The notes beneath the pieces are model-generated. The model saw only the letters and a program-made list of their open reading frames with translations. It was not told where the DNA came from and made no database searches. The position numbers and the translations under genes are program-made. A stretch of DNA of 64,000 nt from JAWWPY01 sp964412845 (GTDB taxonomy: Bacteria > Actinomycetota > Actinomycetes > Streptosporangiales > Streptosporangiaceae). Of the stretch, positions 1-8,292 are shown piece after piece (within the stretch, counting starts at the first letter, position 1; the number at the start of each line of letters is the position of its first letter). The DNA is taken from positions 1 to 64,000 of the forward strand of contig CAYPQM010000001.1 in NCBI GenBank assembly GCA_964412845.1, in the 5' to 3' direction.

Positions 1-52
1 CCCACCAGCCGAACAACTCAGGCCAGCATGCCAGTCGCGCGAAAGATCGAGG

Positions 53-922
53 CTAAGGCAGGAGGCACATGTCGAGGGGCGTGCAGGGGATGTGCGGGTA
101 CGCCTGGTGAATGGCGGTCGCGTCGTGGGTGAGGTCGGCCTGATCCATGATGATCGCCGCGCGCGCCTGGCGGCCGACTTCGGGCTTCACCTGCCCCAGG
201 GTGCAGGCGATGAGCCGCAGCACGGCAGGAGGTACATGACGCGGCGGACTGGTGCGCCCGGCCGCTGATTGGATCATGGCCGCGAGCTCGTTGAAGGTGA
301 GGTTACCTGGGCCGCCGATCTCCAGCACACGGCCGCGGGTCGCGGAGTCGGTGACGGCTTGCTCCGCGAGGGCGGCGACGTCTGTTACCGAAACAAAGTT
401 GATGGGGTTAGCCCCGCGGCCGAAGACGGAGGGGCGGCCGGAGCGGGCCGCGGTCTGGCTGAGCAGGTCGACCCACAACTCGAAGAACGCAGTGGCCCGC
501 ACGATGGTCCAGCGGATCCCGCTGGACCGCAAGTGCTGCTCGGCGGCGTACTTCATGCGCATCAGCTCCAGGGGGCTGCCGGCGGCGGCGCCAACGGCCG
601 ACATCATGACGAACTCGGCGCCAGCCGCCCTGGCCGCGTTGATCAGGTTGACATTGCCCTGGTAGTCGACTGTGGCCGGCGACCCGCCCCCGGGCCCGGC
701 GAACCCCTGGACCGCTGACACCACAACCTCGGCATCCCGGACCGCCGGGGCGAGGCTGGCGGGGTCGCGCACATCGCCGCGCACAACCTGCACACGCGCG
801 GCACTCAGCTGGGCCGCCCGTGCCGGGTCACGGGTCAGTACCCGGACCGGCAGCCCTCGCCCGGCCAGCCTGGTCACCAGGGCGGAGCCGAGCCGGCCGG
901 TACCACCGGCGAGCAGGATCAC
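53..922 (-). CDS. NmrA-like NAD(P)-binding protein
   Basis: 289-residue SDR-type (atypical) NAD(P)-binding protein of the NmrA/NAD-dependent epimerase group. The N-terminal Rossmann motif GGTGRLG sits at residues 6-12, followed by an Arg-rich loop (RVLTRDPARA) of the kind that reads NADP, and later blocks typical of NmrA proteins (SAVGAAAGSP, WTIVRATAFFE). The frame stays open further upstream, but the GTG at 922 overlaps the TGA of the SnoaL-like gene (GTGA) and puts the Rossmann strand at the N-terminus, so that start is chosen. It is probably translationally coupled to that gene and controlled by the divergent TetR regulator. A sensor or a small-molecule reductase are both possible; substrate unknown. 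Confidence 0.85.
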   Translation of the reverse strand: MILLAGGTGRLGSALVTRLAGRGLPVRVLTRDPARAAQLSAARVQVVRGDVRDPASLAPAVRDAEVVVSAVQGFAGPGGGSPATVDYQGNVNLINAARAAGAEFVMMSAVGAAAGSPLELMRMKYAAEQHLRSSGIRWTIVRATAFFELWVDLLSQTAARSGRPSVFGRGANPINFVSVTDVAALAEQAVTDSATRGRVLEIGGPGNLTFNELAAMIQSAAGRTSPPRHVPPAVLRLIACTLGQVKPEVGRQARAAIIMDQADLTHDATAIHQAYPHIPCTPLDMCLLP

Positions 923-1356
923 GACGCGCCGCCCGGCGCGACCTGCCGCCGCACGGCCGCATCCACGCCCTGGCCGTCTGTGCTGACTGGTTCGAGGTAG
1001 AAGCGGGCCCACTCGGCCAAGCCGCCGGTCACGCCGAAGATCACCACGCCGCGCATGACATGACCAGACCCGTCGGGCCGGGTACCGCGATGCTCCCACT
1101 CCGTCCACACCGTGGGCCCGTCCACGGCGCGGCGCAGCACTTCTGCGCGGAGGTCCGGGATGGCGGCGAAGATCTGTTCCCAGTTCCTGCGCACTTGCTC
1201 CCGCCCGGTAAACCCGCGCTCCGGATGGGCCGGTGTCTCGTTGCGGTAACCCGGCGCGAAGCAGGCGACGAGCGCCGCCAGATCATGATCATTGGTTGCC
1301 CGGCACAGCCGCTCGACCATCGCCGCCGGCTCCCGGTCCGTGCTGGTGTCATCCAT
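919..1356 (-). CDS. SnoaL-like / NTF2-fold protein
   Basis: 145-residue single-domain protein of the SnoaL-like/NTF2 fold. The opening helix (AAMVERLCRATNDHDLAALVACFAPGY), the GREQVRRNWEQIF helix and the strand pairs WTEWEHRG and MRGVVIFGV are characteristic. Start ATG at 1356 is preceded by GGGG about 6 nt upstream; the frame is open to 1431 but that would cross the promoter of the divergent TetR gene. Members of this fold are polyketide cyclases, isomerases or ligand binders; catalytic residues cannot be assigned here. It is first in a two-gene unit with the NmrA-like gene. Confidence 0.8.
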   Translation of the reverse strand: MDDTSTDREPAAMVERLCRATNDHDLAALVACFAPGYRNETPAHPERGFTGREQVRRNWEQIFAAIPDLRAEVLRRAVDGPTVWTEWEHRGTRPDGSGHVMRGVVIFGVTGGLAEWARFYLEPVSTDGQGVDAAVRRQVAPGGAS

Positions 1357-1385
1357 GCTGATCCCCGTCAATCTGCTACAGTTAT

Positions 1386-1400
1386 ATGTAATCGATACAT
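1386..1400. promoter_or_regulatory. Inverted repeat, probable TetR operator
   Basis: ATGTA-ATCGA-TACAT: two perfect 5-bp arms around a 5-bp centre, in the only A/T-rich stretch between the divergent SnoaL-like and TetR-family genes. Position and symmetry suit an operator for the adjacent TetR protein controlling both directions. Inference only. Confidence 0.5.
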
Positions 1401-1420
1401 GACTATGGAACGGAAATACG

Positions 1421-2131
1421 TTGACTGTCAAGCCGAAGCGCCGCTACGACTCGCCGAGGCGGGCCGAGCAGGCCCGCCAGACCCGGGCCGCGGTCATCGA
1501 CACTGCGCAGCGGCTATTCCTGCGCGACGGGTTCGCGGCCACGACGATCACCGCAATCGCCGCCGAGGCAGGGGTCTCGGCCGAAACGGTATACAAGGCT
1601 TTCGGCGGCAAGCCGGGCCTGGTCCGCGCGATTTGTGAGACCGCGCTGGCCGGTGAGGGACCGGTCCCAGCCGAAGCACGCTCCGATGACCTGCAGCTGA
1701 CGGAGCCCGACCCCCGCGCCATCATCCGGGGCTGGGGCAGGCTCACCGCCGAGGTAGCCCCGCGGGTATCACCTGTCCTGCTGCTGCTGCGCGCCGCAGC
1801 CGTCGCTGATCCGGAGATGGCTGACCTGCGGGATGAGATGGATGCCAGCCGCCTTCGCCGGATGACCCGCAACGCGCGCAACCTCGCTGACACCGGGCAC
1901 ATCCGAGACGGCATCACGGTCAAGCACGCCGGTGAAGTGCTCTGGACATACAGTTCGCCCGAGCTCTACGAACTGCTCGTCCTGCACCGGGGGTGGCAGG
2001 CTCGGCGCTACGGCGCCTTCATCGCCGACGCCATGATCGCCGCTCTCCTACGGCCTGAGGGGCCGAGGAGCCAGCCCGGCAGCCACCCCCGCTCCCCCGG
2101 TCCCGGCGAGAGCTCCGGCTCATCAGGGTGA
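1421..2131 (+). CDS. TetR/AcrR-family regulator
   Basis: 236-residue TetR repressor. The HTH is clear at about residues 20-65: AVIDTAQRLFLRDGFAATT, then ITAIAAEAGVSAETVYKAFG and KPGLVRAI. The C-terminal ligand domain is all-helical; the last ~20 residues are a Pro/Ser/Gly-rich tail. Start is a TTG at 1421 preceded by GGAACGG about 7 nt upstream; no ATG lies in frame nearby. It is divergent from the SnoaL-NmrA pair across a 64-bp gap carrying an inverted repeat, so it most likely represses that pair and itself. Confidence 0.88.
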   Translation: MTVKPKRRYDSPRRAEQARQTRAAVIDTAQRLFLRDGFAATTITAIAAEAGVSAETVYKAFGGKPGLVRAICETALAGEGPVPAEARSDDLQLTEPDPRAIIRGWGRLTAEVAPRVSPVLLLLRAAAVADPEMADLRDEMDASRLRRMTRNARNLADTGHIRDGITVKHAGEVLWTYSSPELYELLVLHRGWQARRYGAFIADAMIAALLRPEGPRSQPGSHPRSPGPGESSGSSG

Positions 2132-2157
2132 CCGAGGCGCCGCCGCTCCTGGCCCCC

Positions 2158-2183
2158 AGGCCGCGGTCTCAGGCCGCGGTCTC
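2158..2183. repeat. 13-bp tandem duplication at a stop codon
   Basis: AGGCCGCGGTCTC occurs twice head to tail (2158-2170 and 2171-2183). On the minus strand the junction supplies the TGA of the DUF4287-like gene, so the current C-terminus (ETAA-stop) is set by the duplication. Confidence 0.7.
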
Positions 2184-2738
2184 ATACGCGACTCGGAGCC
2201 AGCCGAGAAGCTGGGCGTCAATATCGTCGGCGCCGGCAATGCGGACCCGGTGGGTGAACAGGGCGTTGAACTTCGCCGCAGACTCCAGCCGGTCGGTCAC
2301 CGCGGTGCCGGGCGGCATGATGAGGCCAACGTCGATCCGGCCCGCCGCGGTGGGCTGGAACATCGCGAACTGCTTGCGCCTGCGCAGGCTAAGGTAACCC
2401 TTCTTGGCTGCGATCTCGACCTCGCCGAAGGCGAGCACCGTGGCCATCAGTTCGTCGTGCCAGGGCCGCAACGCTGCCTTCCGGCCCGAGTACATGGCGT
2501 CGACGGCGTCGCTGACGCTTCCGGTAGCTGGTTCGCTGCGCGCACGGGCCAGCAGCGAGACCCGGTGGGCGGCGCCGTGTGCCATACCGTGCTGCGTTTT
2601 GAGCAACGACACGACCTCGTTGTGCTTGCTCAGGCCGCTCTGGTCGATGACCGCGAACCAGTGCGCAAGCGATTGGCCGTAGGTGGCTTCGATGTTGCGG
2701 ATCTGGGACGCAATGGCCGCGTCAACACTCCCGCTCAC
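2169..2738 (-). CDS. DUF4287/DUF5655-type protein
   Basis: 189-residue soluble protein. The N-terminal part (AAIASQIRNIEATYGQSLAHW, SKHNEVVSLLKTQHGMAHG) matches the DUF4287 pattern; the C-terminal half (FGEVEIAAKKGYLSLRRRKQFAMFQP) resembles the DUF5655 region often fused to it. No catalytic function is established for these. Its start codon overlaps the stop of the YCII-like gene by 4 bp, so they form a coupled pair. The stop lies in a 13-bp duplication. Confidence 0.8.
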   Translation of the reverse strand: MSGSVDAAIASQIRNIEATYGQSLAHWFAVIDQSGLSKHNEVVSLLKTQHGMAHGAAHRVSLLARARSEPATGSVSDAVDAMYSGRKAALRPWHDELMATVLAFGEVEIAAKKGYLSLRRRKQFAMFQPTAAGRIDVGLIMPPGTAVTDRLESAAKFNALFTHRVRIAGADDIDAQLLGWLRVAYETAA

Positions 2739-3094
2739 TGTGGCATCTCCATGATCATGAGCGGCCGGACCTCAACCGACCCGAAGCTCACAGCCGGAAT
2801 GGTCGCAGCCCATTTCACCGCTGAAGCCTGGTCCGCGCACTCCAGCAGGTAGTACCCGCCGAGATGTTCCTTGATCTCCGCGAACGGCCCGTCGGTCAGC
2901 ATCGTCTCGCCGTCACGCACCCGGATCGTGGTGGCGGCCGTGACCGGCTGCAAAGGCCCGCTGTCCAGCAGGACACCAGCCCTGGCCATGGCCTCAGTCG
3001 CGGCACCGTAATCGGCCAGCATCCGTCCGAACTCCGGGCTTCCCGGTGCCGGACCCGCCCCCGGCTCCCCGTAGAGAAGGCACATGTATTTCAT
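2735..3094 (-). CDS. YCII-related domain protein
   Basis: 119-residue YCII-like protein (dimeric alpha-beta barrel fold). MKYMCLLYGE at the N-terminus, the LDSGPLQP segment and the DGPFAEIKEHLGGYYLLE block are diagnostic of the DGPF/YCII group. A GGAGG lies 7 nt before the ATG at 3094, which overrules longer open-frame starts. Relatives are often beside ECF sigma genes; here the partner is the DUF4287-like gene downstream (ATGA overlap). Biochemical role unknown. Confidence 0.85.
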   Translation of the reverse strand: MKYMCLLYGEPGAGPAPGSPEFGRMLADYGAATEAMARAGVLLDSGPLQPVTAATTIRVRDGETMLTDGPFAEIKEHLGGYYLLECADQASAVKWAATIPAVSFGSVEVRPLMIMEMPQ

Positions 3095-3267
3095 GAGGTG
3101 ACCTCCAGCCGCGCGCGCGACCATCGCCCGCGTCATCAATAGTCGAACGAAGAATCCCGGAATCGACAGCGTCCAGGACTTTTCGTGAAGTCGGCATGGA
3201 TGGCCCGGCAACTGCCCGACCCGGCAGGGGGACCTCAGCAGCGCAGCCGAGCGGGACGGCGAGAACG

Positions 3268-3945
3268 ATGGCTACCCTCGTACTCGTGGCAGATGAGACG
3301 TTTGACTCGCAGCCCGCGCGGAGACTGAAGGCCGGCGTTGCGGTGATGCTTGAGCGCACCAGCGACGAAATTAAGGCCATTCAGCAACTGTGGCCACGCT
3401 TCGAAAATCTGGTCGGCCTGCGCGGGCGCCGGATGTACGCGATGGTCGACACGGCTGCCGCCAGCTACGCGGCGTGCACACCCATCCGCGCGGACGATGA
3501 CCCCGCCGGGTTCGGGCTCGATACCGGAGTCCTTCCGGGTGGCTGGTATCTCAGTGCCCGGATCATCGGTGAACCGCCGGAACTGTATGACCGCATCGGC
3601 CCTGCGATGCGCGCACTGGCTGCGCTGGCGACTGTGGATCCTGATCGCCCGCTCGTCGAGTACTACCGGCGCCACGACCAGATCGAACTGTGGGTACCCG
3701 TTCCCGAGCTTCCTGACCTGCCCGGCCAGCCGTTCCGGGCCGGATCGCGGCTACGTCACGGTGATGGCGTCGAGCTTGTCCCGCAGGTACTCATGGGCGA
3801 CGACGGGCGGGAAACTGGTCCGGCCGATGGGCGGAGGCAGCGACTCGACGATGGCGTCGTGGTTCGCTTCGTAGAAGAAGATCAGCGAGAGCAGGTCCTC
3901 GTCGGGGGCATCCTGGTGCGGGGGCAGCACACGGTGCCGGGTTGA
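3268..3945 (+). CDS. GyrI-like effector-binding protein, 3' end read-through
   Basis: The first ~150 residues look like a GyrI-like/SOUL effector-binding domain: two alternating strand-helix halves (LKAGVAVMLERTSDEIKAIQQ, then RRMYAMVDT; GGWYLSARIIG, and HDQIELWVPVPE near the end). Such domains bind small molecules or act as hydrolases. The start is uncertain (ATG 3268; ATG 3346 is an alternative) and no strong ribosome site is visible. The frame has no stop after the domain (about 3710) and runs about 195 bp antisense into the end of the 2OG-oxygenase gene, adding an Arg/Asp-rich tail unlike the family. Either the genes truly overlap tail to tail, or the original stop has been lost. Confidence 0.6.
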   Translation: MATLVLVADETFDSQPARRLKAGVAVMLERTSDEIKAIQQLWPRFENLVGLRGRRMYAMVDTAAASYAACTPIRADDDPAGFGLDTGVLPGGWYLSARIIGEPPELYDRIGPAMRALAALATVDPDRPLVEYYRRHDQIELWVPVPELPDLPGQPFRAGSRLRHGDGVELVPQVLMGDDGRETGPADGRRQRLDDGVVVRFVEEDQREQVLVGGILVRGQHTVPG

Positions 3946-4713
3946 CCGCCACCGGTCACCGGTCCAGCGGGCCAGCAGGTCGCCGATGTTGACAGTCAGG
4001 GCGGCGGGATCGTAGGGCGCGTCCACCCAGGTTCCTTCGAGGGTGTAGATCTGCAGGCCGCCGAGGCCGGGCTCGCGGTCGAGCACGGTGACCGTGCCGA
4101 AATCAGTGTGCGGCCCGATCCGGTACTGCCCCGGCTCAGGCGGCCGGGCCGGATCGGCCGGCGGGTACCAGTTCAGGTTCACCCCGTACGTGGGGTGGTC
4201 AAGGAACGGGGTGAAGAACCCTGGCTCCAAGCCCAGCGCGACCGCGCACAGCGCCATCAGCTCATCCGACAGCGCGTGCATCAGGCCGATGTAGTCGCTG
4301 ACGACCGGCTGCATCCGCGGCACCTCAGCCGGCCAGATGTTGGGCCGGAACCAGCGGGCATCGATGACGGCGTCACCGGTCGGCCGCTCGGCGGCCAGCG
4401 AGAACGACTCTTTCAGGTCTGGTGGCGTTGGCGTGCCCTCGGCGTACCCGTTGGCCTCGGCCCCGGGCGGGATCCAGCCCCGGCCGCCGACCGCGATGGC
4501 GTAACGGGCCTTGACTTCCGCGGGCAGGGCAAAGAACTCCCGCGCCACGCCGCGCGTCTGCGCCCGCAGCTCCACGGGCACACCGTGGCCGGTGATGAGC
4601 AGGAATCCCGAGGTGCGCAGGGCCTCATCAACCTGCCGGGCGACTGCCGCTCGATCATGCGTGTCACCAGCGAACCAGGGCGCCAGATCGATGACGGGAA
4701 CAAGCGCTGACAC
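3751..4713 (-). CDS. 2OG-Fe(II) oxygenase, isopenicillin-N-synthase-like
   Basis: 320-residue member of the IPNS/2-oxoglutarate dioxygenase family. It opens with the usual VPVIDLAPWF strand, then FLLITGHGVP and the plant-like N-terminal domain. The iron facial triad is visible as H202-x-D204 (GPHTDFG) and H260 (STRHRVL). Where the family usually has Arg-x-Ser for 2-oxoglutarate the sequence reads LLSLIFF, so the Arg is apparently replaced. GTG at 4713 has AAAGGG 8 nt upstream and places the first strand at the N-terminus; the open frame to 4812 is not preferred. Substrate unknown. Its 3' end is overlapped by the opposing GyrI-like frame. Confidence 0.85.
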   Translation of the reverse strand: MSALVPVIDLAPWFAGDTHDRAAVARQVDEALRTSGFLLITGHGVPVELRAQTRGVAREFFALPAEVKARYAIAVGGRGWIPPGAEANGYAEGTPTPPDLKESFSLAAERPTGDAVIDARWFRPNIWPAEVPRMQPVVSDYIGLMHALSDELMALCAVALGLEPGFFTPFLDHPTYGVNLNWYPPADPARPPEPGQYRIGPHTDFGTVTVLDREPGLGGLQIYTLEGTWVDAPYDPAALTVNIGDLLARWTGDRWRSTRHRVLPPHQDAPDEDLLSLIFFYEANHDAIVESLPPPIGRTSFPPVVAHEYLRDKLDAITVT

Positions 4714-4784
4714 GGCATCGGCCCTTTCGACGAAGATCCCCCGCAGCACGATGATGCCCGGCGGGCAGCGCGGCAATCGGGCTC

Positions 4785-4812
4785 TTGACTTTTGCCTGGC
4801 CGGACGTAGCAT
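4785..4812 (+). promoter_or_regulatory. Candidate promoter for the CBM2 glycosidase gene
   Basis: TTGACT (4785-4790), 16-nt spacer, TAGCAT (4807-4812): a reasonable vegetative-type -35/-10 pair. It would give a leader of roughly 115 nt before the ATG at 4936. Confidence 0.35.
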
Positions 4813-4935
4813 CGCCGCGACTTGACCGGTAAAGCACAGCCGGTCTTGACACCCCAGCGGCTACCTGGACTTAGGCGCTTCCGCCGGTCCATCTAGCACG
4901 TCAAGCAGCCTTGGCATGCACCCGAAGGAGCGTTC

Positions 4936-7077
4936 ATGAGCGGTTTCTCCAGGCGCTGGGGCGGCGCCACCCTGGCCATTGTGCTGACCGCGGCCGCCGG
5001 GGTCACGGCGATCGTCACCAGCGCCGCGCCCGCGCCGGCCGACACCGGAGCATCGTGCGGTGTAAATTACACAATCGGCTGGCAAACGCCATCCAATAGC
5101 CCGCCCGATTTCGGCGCCGCTGTCACCGTGACCAACAACTCCTCGTACGCGATCAGCACGTGGACGGTTACCTTGACGTTCACCGCCGGTCAGACACTCG
5201 TCGCGGGGTCGGCCTACAGCGCGAACGTGACCCAGAGCGGCTCGACGGTGACGGCGACCCCCGGCGGGAGCTACAACGCCAACCTGACCCCGGGGCAGAG
5301 TGCCACCTGGGGCTTTAACGGCGACTACAACGGCACGTCCAACCCCGCGCCGACGGTCAGCTGCGCGGGGCCGAGCCAGGGATCCTCCAGCGCGACCCTG
5401 TCCGGGCCGCTGGACCCGCTGGGAGTCAATACGGCCGCGTGGGACACCAACTTCGTGGACCCGGCGATCTCCAGTGATCTTTCCGCCGCCAGTACGGGCC
5501 TCATCCGGTACCCCGGCGGCTCGTGGGCCGACCAGTACCTGTGGCAGCCCAATACCGTCGCCGGCTCCGTCCAGCCGGTCAGCTTCGCCCAGTACTCAAG
5601 CCAGGTCGACGCCATCACCGGCGGGCAGAAATTCGTCACGGTCGACTACGGCTCCGACACCCCGCAAAGCGCGGCCGCCTGGGTGACCCAATCGGCCACC
5701 GCCGGCCAGGGGGTGGCGCTCTGGGAGATAGGCAACGAGGAGTACGGGTCGTGGGAAGCCGACTCGCACGCCAACCCGCACACGGCGTCGTCCTACGCGA
5801 CCAATGCTCTCCCCTACATGCAGGCCATGAAGGCCGCCAACCCCAGCGCGCAGATCTGCTACGACTACGGGATGGACGGCACCCTGGCCCCTGGCTCCGG
5901 CGTGACGAATTTCCAGGCCTGGAACGACACGATCCTGCAGGCGGACGCCGCCGACATCAACTGTGCCGACGTGCACTGGTACCCGATCAACGGGGTGCCT
6001 GCCGAGAGCGACCAGTCGATCATGGAGCTGATCGACAACATCCCGGCCGCGGCCGCTGAGATCCACACGGCGCTGTCCACCTACGACCCGAGCGCGTATT
6101 TCGTGGTCGGCGAGACCAACATGTCCCAGACGGCGAACGCGTGGAACGAGCAGCCGGTCGGCGCGCTGTTCGCGGCCGCGAACAGCATGGAATGGCTGTC
6201 GTTCGGGGCGCAGAGCGTCGACTGGTGGGACGTGCACAACTACGGCACCCCGACCGCCGACTTCGGCATGTTCTCGTCCGCCAGCAGCGGCGAGCCGGCG
6301 GTGGACACCCCGTACCCGCCCTACTACGGCTACGAGCTGGCCGCCAAGCTCGCCGTCAAGGGGGCGAAGGTCGGCACCCTGGCCCTGTCCACCCCCAACA
6401 TCTACAGCTACTACTCCAACCTGCCCGGCGGCTCGTACGCGGTCATGCTCGTCAACGCCGATCCGGCCAACGCCGCCACAGTGAGCACGTCCAGCCTGGG
6501 CGTCACCGGCTCCTCGGAAACCGAGTACACCTACGACAGCGCGCACCCGACCATCGCCGCCAACAGTTTCTCCGGTAGCTCCGTCTCGGTCCCCGCTGAG
6601 TCGGTCGTCGTGCTGACCAGCGCCAGCGGCACCGCACCCCCCACCCCCACCCCGACACCGACACCGACACCGACACCCACCAGGACCCCGACCCCGACCC
6701 CGACCCCGACACCCACGGCGACCACCCCGACCCCGACACCCACACCGACCGCGACCAGCACGTCCTCGGCGGCCGGCAGTTGCCAGGTGACCTGGTCCCT
6801 GGTCAACTCGTGGAGCGGCGGCTTCCAGCTCGGCTTCACGGTGACGAACTCCGGCGCGGCCGCGACGAACGGCTGGAATGTCAGCTTCTCCTGGCCGGGC
6901 GCGCAAACCGTCTCGCAGATATGGAGCGCGACCTCAACCCAATCCGGAGCCGCGGTCAGTGTGACGAACGCCAGTTACGACGGCGCGATATCAGCACGTG
7001 GTTCGACCACCTTCGGCCTGCTGGGAACCGGCAGCGCGCCCAGTTCGCTGACCAACGTGCAATGCTCGGCGCACTGA
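4936..7077 (+). CDS. Secreted clan-A glycosidase with two CBM2 domains
   Basis: 713-residue secreted multidomain enzyme. Order: signal peptide (residues 1 to ~37, RRW then a hydrophobic core and A-P-A-D); N-terminal CBM2-like beta-sandwich starting at C41; glycosidase about 150-560; Pro-Thr linker about 565-612; C-terminal CBM2 616-713 with a Cys at each end. The catalytic domain carries RYPGGSWAD, acid/base candidate E268 in WEIGNEEYG and nucleophile candidate E393 in VVGETN, the arrangement of GH51/GH39/GH79-like clan GH-A enzymes such as arabinofuranosidases. AAGGAG lies 6 nt before the ATG. CBM2 flanking at both ends implies binding to cellulose or xylan and action on plant polysaccharide outside the cell. 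Exact GH family not assigned. A strong hairpin follows. Confidence 0.9.
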   Translation: MSGFSRRWGGATLAIVLTAAAGVTAIVTSAAPAPADTGASCGVNYTIGWQTPSNSPPDFGAAVTVTNNSSYAISTWTVTLTFTAGQTLVAGSAYSANVTQSGSTVTATPGGSYNANLTPGQSATWGFNGDYNGTSNPAPTVSCAGPSQGSSSATLSGPLDPLGVNTAAWDTNFVDPAISSDLSAASTGLIRYPGGSWADQYLWQPNTVAGSVQPVSFAQYSSQVDAITGGQKFVTVDYGSDTPQSAAAWVTQSATAGQGVALWEIGNEEYGSWEADSHANPHTASSYATNALPYMQAMKAANPSAQICYDYGMDGTLAPGSGVTNFQAWNDTILQADAADINCADVHWYPINGVPAESDQSIMELIDNIPAAAAEIHTALSTYDPSAYFVVGETNMSQTANAWNEQPVGALFAAANSMEWLSFGAQSVDWWDVHNYGTPTADFGMFSSASSGEPAVDTPYPPYYGYELAAKLAVKGAKVGTLALSTPNIYSYYSNLPGGSYAVMLVNADPANAATVSTSSLGVTGSSETEYTYDSAHPTIAANSFSGSSVSVPAESVVVLTSASGTAPPTPTPTPTPTPTPTRTPTPTPTPTPTATTPTPTPTPTATSTSSAAGSCQVTWSLVNSWSGGFQLGFTVTNSGAAATNGWNVSFSWPGAQTVSQIWSATSTQSGAAVSVTNASYDGAISARGSTTFGLLGTGSAPSSLTNVQCSAH

Positions 7078-7096
7078 CCTGCCGCTAGGCCGCGCA

Positions 7097-7139
7097 CCCT
7101 GGTGCCGCCCCCATGATCCTGGTGCGGGCGGCACCAGGG
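7097..7139 (+). terminator. Strong hairpin terminator
   Basis: Perfect 14-bp stem CCCTGGTGCCGCCC (7097-7110) / GGGCGGCACCAGGG (7126-7139) with a 15-nt loop, 20 nt after the glycosidase stop. No U-run follows, as is common in actinomycetes. Confidence 0.75.
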
Positions 7140-7364
7140 ATGTCAGCTCTTGCGGCCCGCCAGGGCCAGGCCGGCGCCGATGCCGATGCCGATGCCGGCC
7201 TCACCCCCCTAGCGGGCGACTTCAGCGGTTTCCGGAGCACGCCCAGGCTGAGTAGCTGCACCGGGCCAGTTGAGCACAAGTACTCATGACGGCGCAGACC
7301 GCCCGGCTGAGGATGGATGTGCGGTAGCCGACCGGGCAGGCCGCCTCATGAAGCGGTGGTGGCC

Positions 7365-8234
7365 ATGCCTGACTCTTCCCTTTCCGTGTCTCAGCACCGA
7401 TTGCCGCTGGTGGTGGAGGCGCTCGGCTATCTTGGCGCCGTCCTCGCCGTGGTGGCCGGGCTCATCGCCCTGCGGCAATGGTGGCCGGCCGTCTCCCCCG
7501 GCACTGGGCTGGCCTTCGCCGGGGTCGCCGCGGCCGCGTTGCTGCTGGCCGGCATCAAGCTCCGGGTCCATGACCATCCGGCGTTCGGGCGGCTCCGCAG
7601 CGTCTTGTGGCTGGCGTCGGCGGCGAGCTTCGCGGCATTCGCGGGCCTGATCACCGGTCCCTGGTTCTGGAACCTGGACCCGGCCAGCAGGCCCCTGGTG
7701 GCCGAAGCCGCCGCTACGGCGTATGCCGCCTTGCTGTGGTGGCGCTCGCGAGTGACGCTCCAGCACATCGCGATGTTCGCCGGCACCGCCGCGCTGACCG
7801 GGACGGCCATCGCGCAGATATGGCCCGGCTCGCTGCCCTGGCGGCCCGGCCTGGGGCTGTGGGTGCTGTCGCTGCTGTGGGGGGTTGCTGTGCACCGCGG
7901 TTACCTGGTCCCGCGGACAGCGGGCTATGTCGCGGCCGGGATCGGGCTCCTGGTCGGCGCGCAGCTGACGATGGATCTGCCGGCCGGGCAGGTGCTCGCC
8001 GTGGTGACCGTGGCTGGCCTGCTCGCGGCCGGGGTTGCCCTGCGCCGGGTCCCGCTGCTTGGCCTCGGTGCCCTCGGTGCCATCGCGATCGTGCCGCAGG
8101 TCGCCACCCGGTACCTGCCCAACGGGGCTGGGGCAGCCACCGCCGTTTTCGCCGTCGGCCTGGTCCTGCTCTGCGTCGCGCTCTGGCTCGCTCGGGCGCG
8201 GACGAAGGCTCAGCCCTCAGCTTCTGGCACGTAA
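7365..8234 (+). CDS. Polytopic membrane protein, DUF2157-like
   Basis: About 289 residues with roughly nine hydrophobic segments, starting EALGYLGAVLAVVAGLIALRQ and ending LLCVALWLARAR. The first helix-charge pattern and overall layout resemble DUF2157-type inner-membrane proteins of unknown function. The start is uncertain: the frame is open from 7317; the ATG at 7365 is chosen because it begins the soluble lead-in to helix 1, but no clear ribosome site precedes it. No partner is evident; it stands alone between a terminator and the convergent small-protein/ArsR pair. Confidence 0.7.
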   Translation: MPDSSLSVSQHRLPLVVEALGYLGAVLAVVAGLIALRQWWPAVSPGTGLAFAGVAAAALLLAGIKLRVHDHPAFGRLRSVLWLASAASFAAFAGLITGPWFWNLDPASRPLVAEAAATAYAALLWWRSRVTLQHIAMFAGTAALTGTAIAQIWPGSLPWRPGLGLWVLSLLWGVAVHRGYLVPRTAGYVAAGIGLLVGAQLTMDLPAGQVLAVVTVAGLLAAGVALRRVPLLGLGALGAIAIVPQVATRYLPNGAGAATAVFAVGLVLLCVALWLARARTKAQPSASGT

Positions 8235-8292
8235 TGCCGTCCCTGGCCCAGCCGGTCACCATCGGCAGCACACCAGCAGGCTGCCCCGCGAT

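Noticed and set aside
5596..6906. A 436-codon minus-strand frame
   Set aside because: Antisense shadow of the glycosidase gene; Arg/Gly-rich with no domain.
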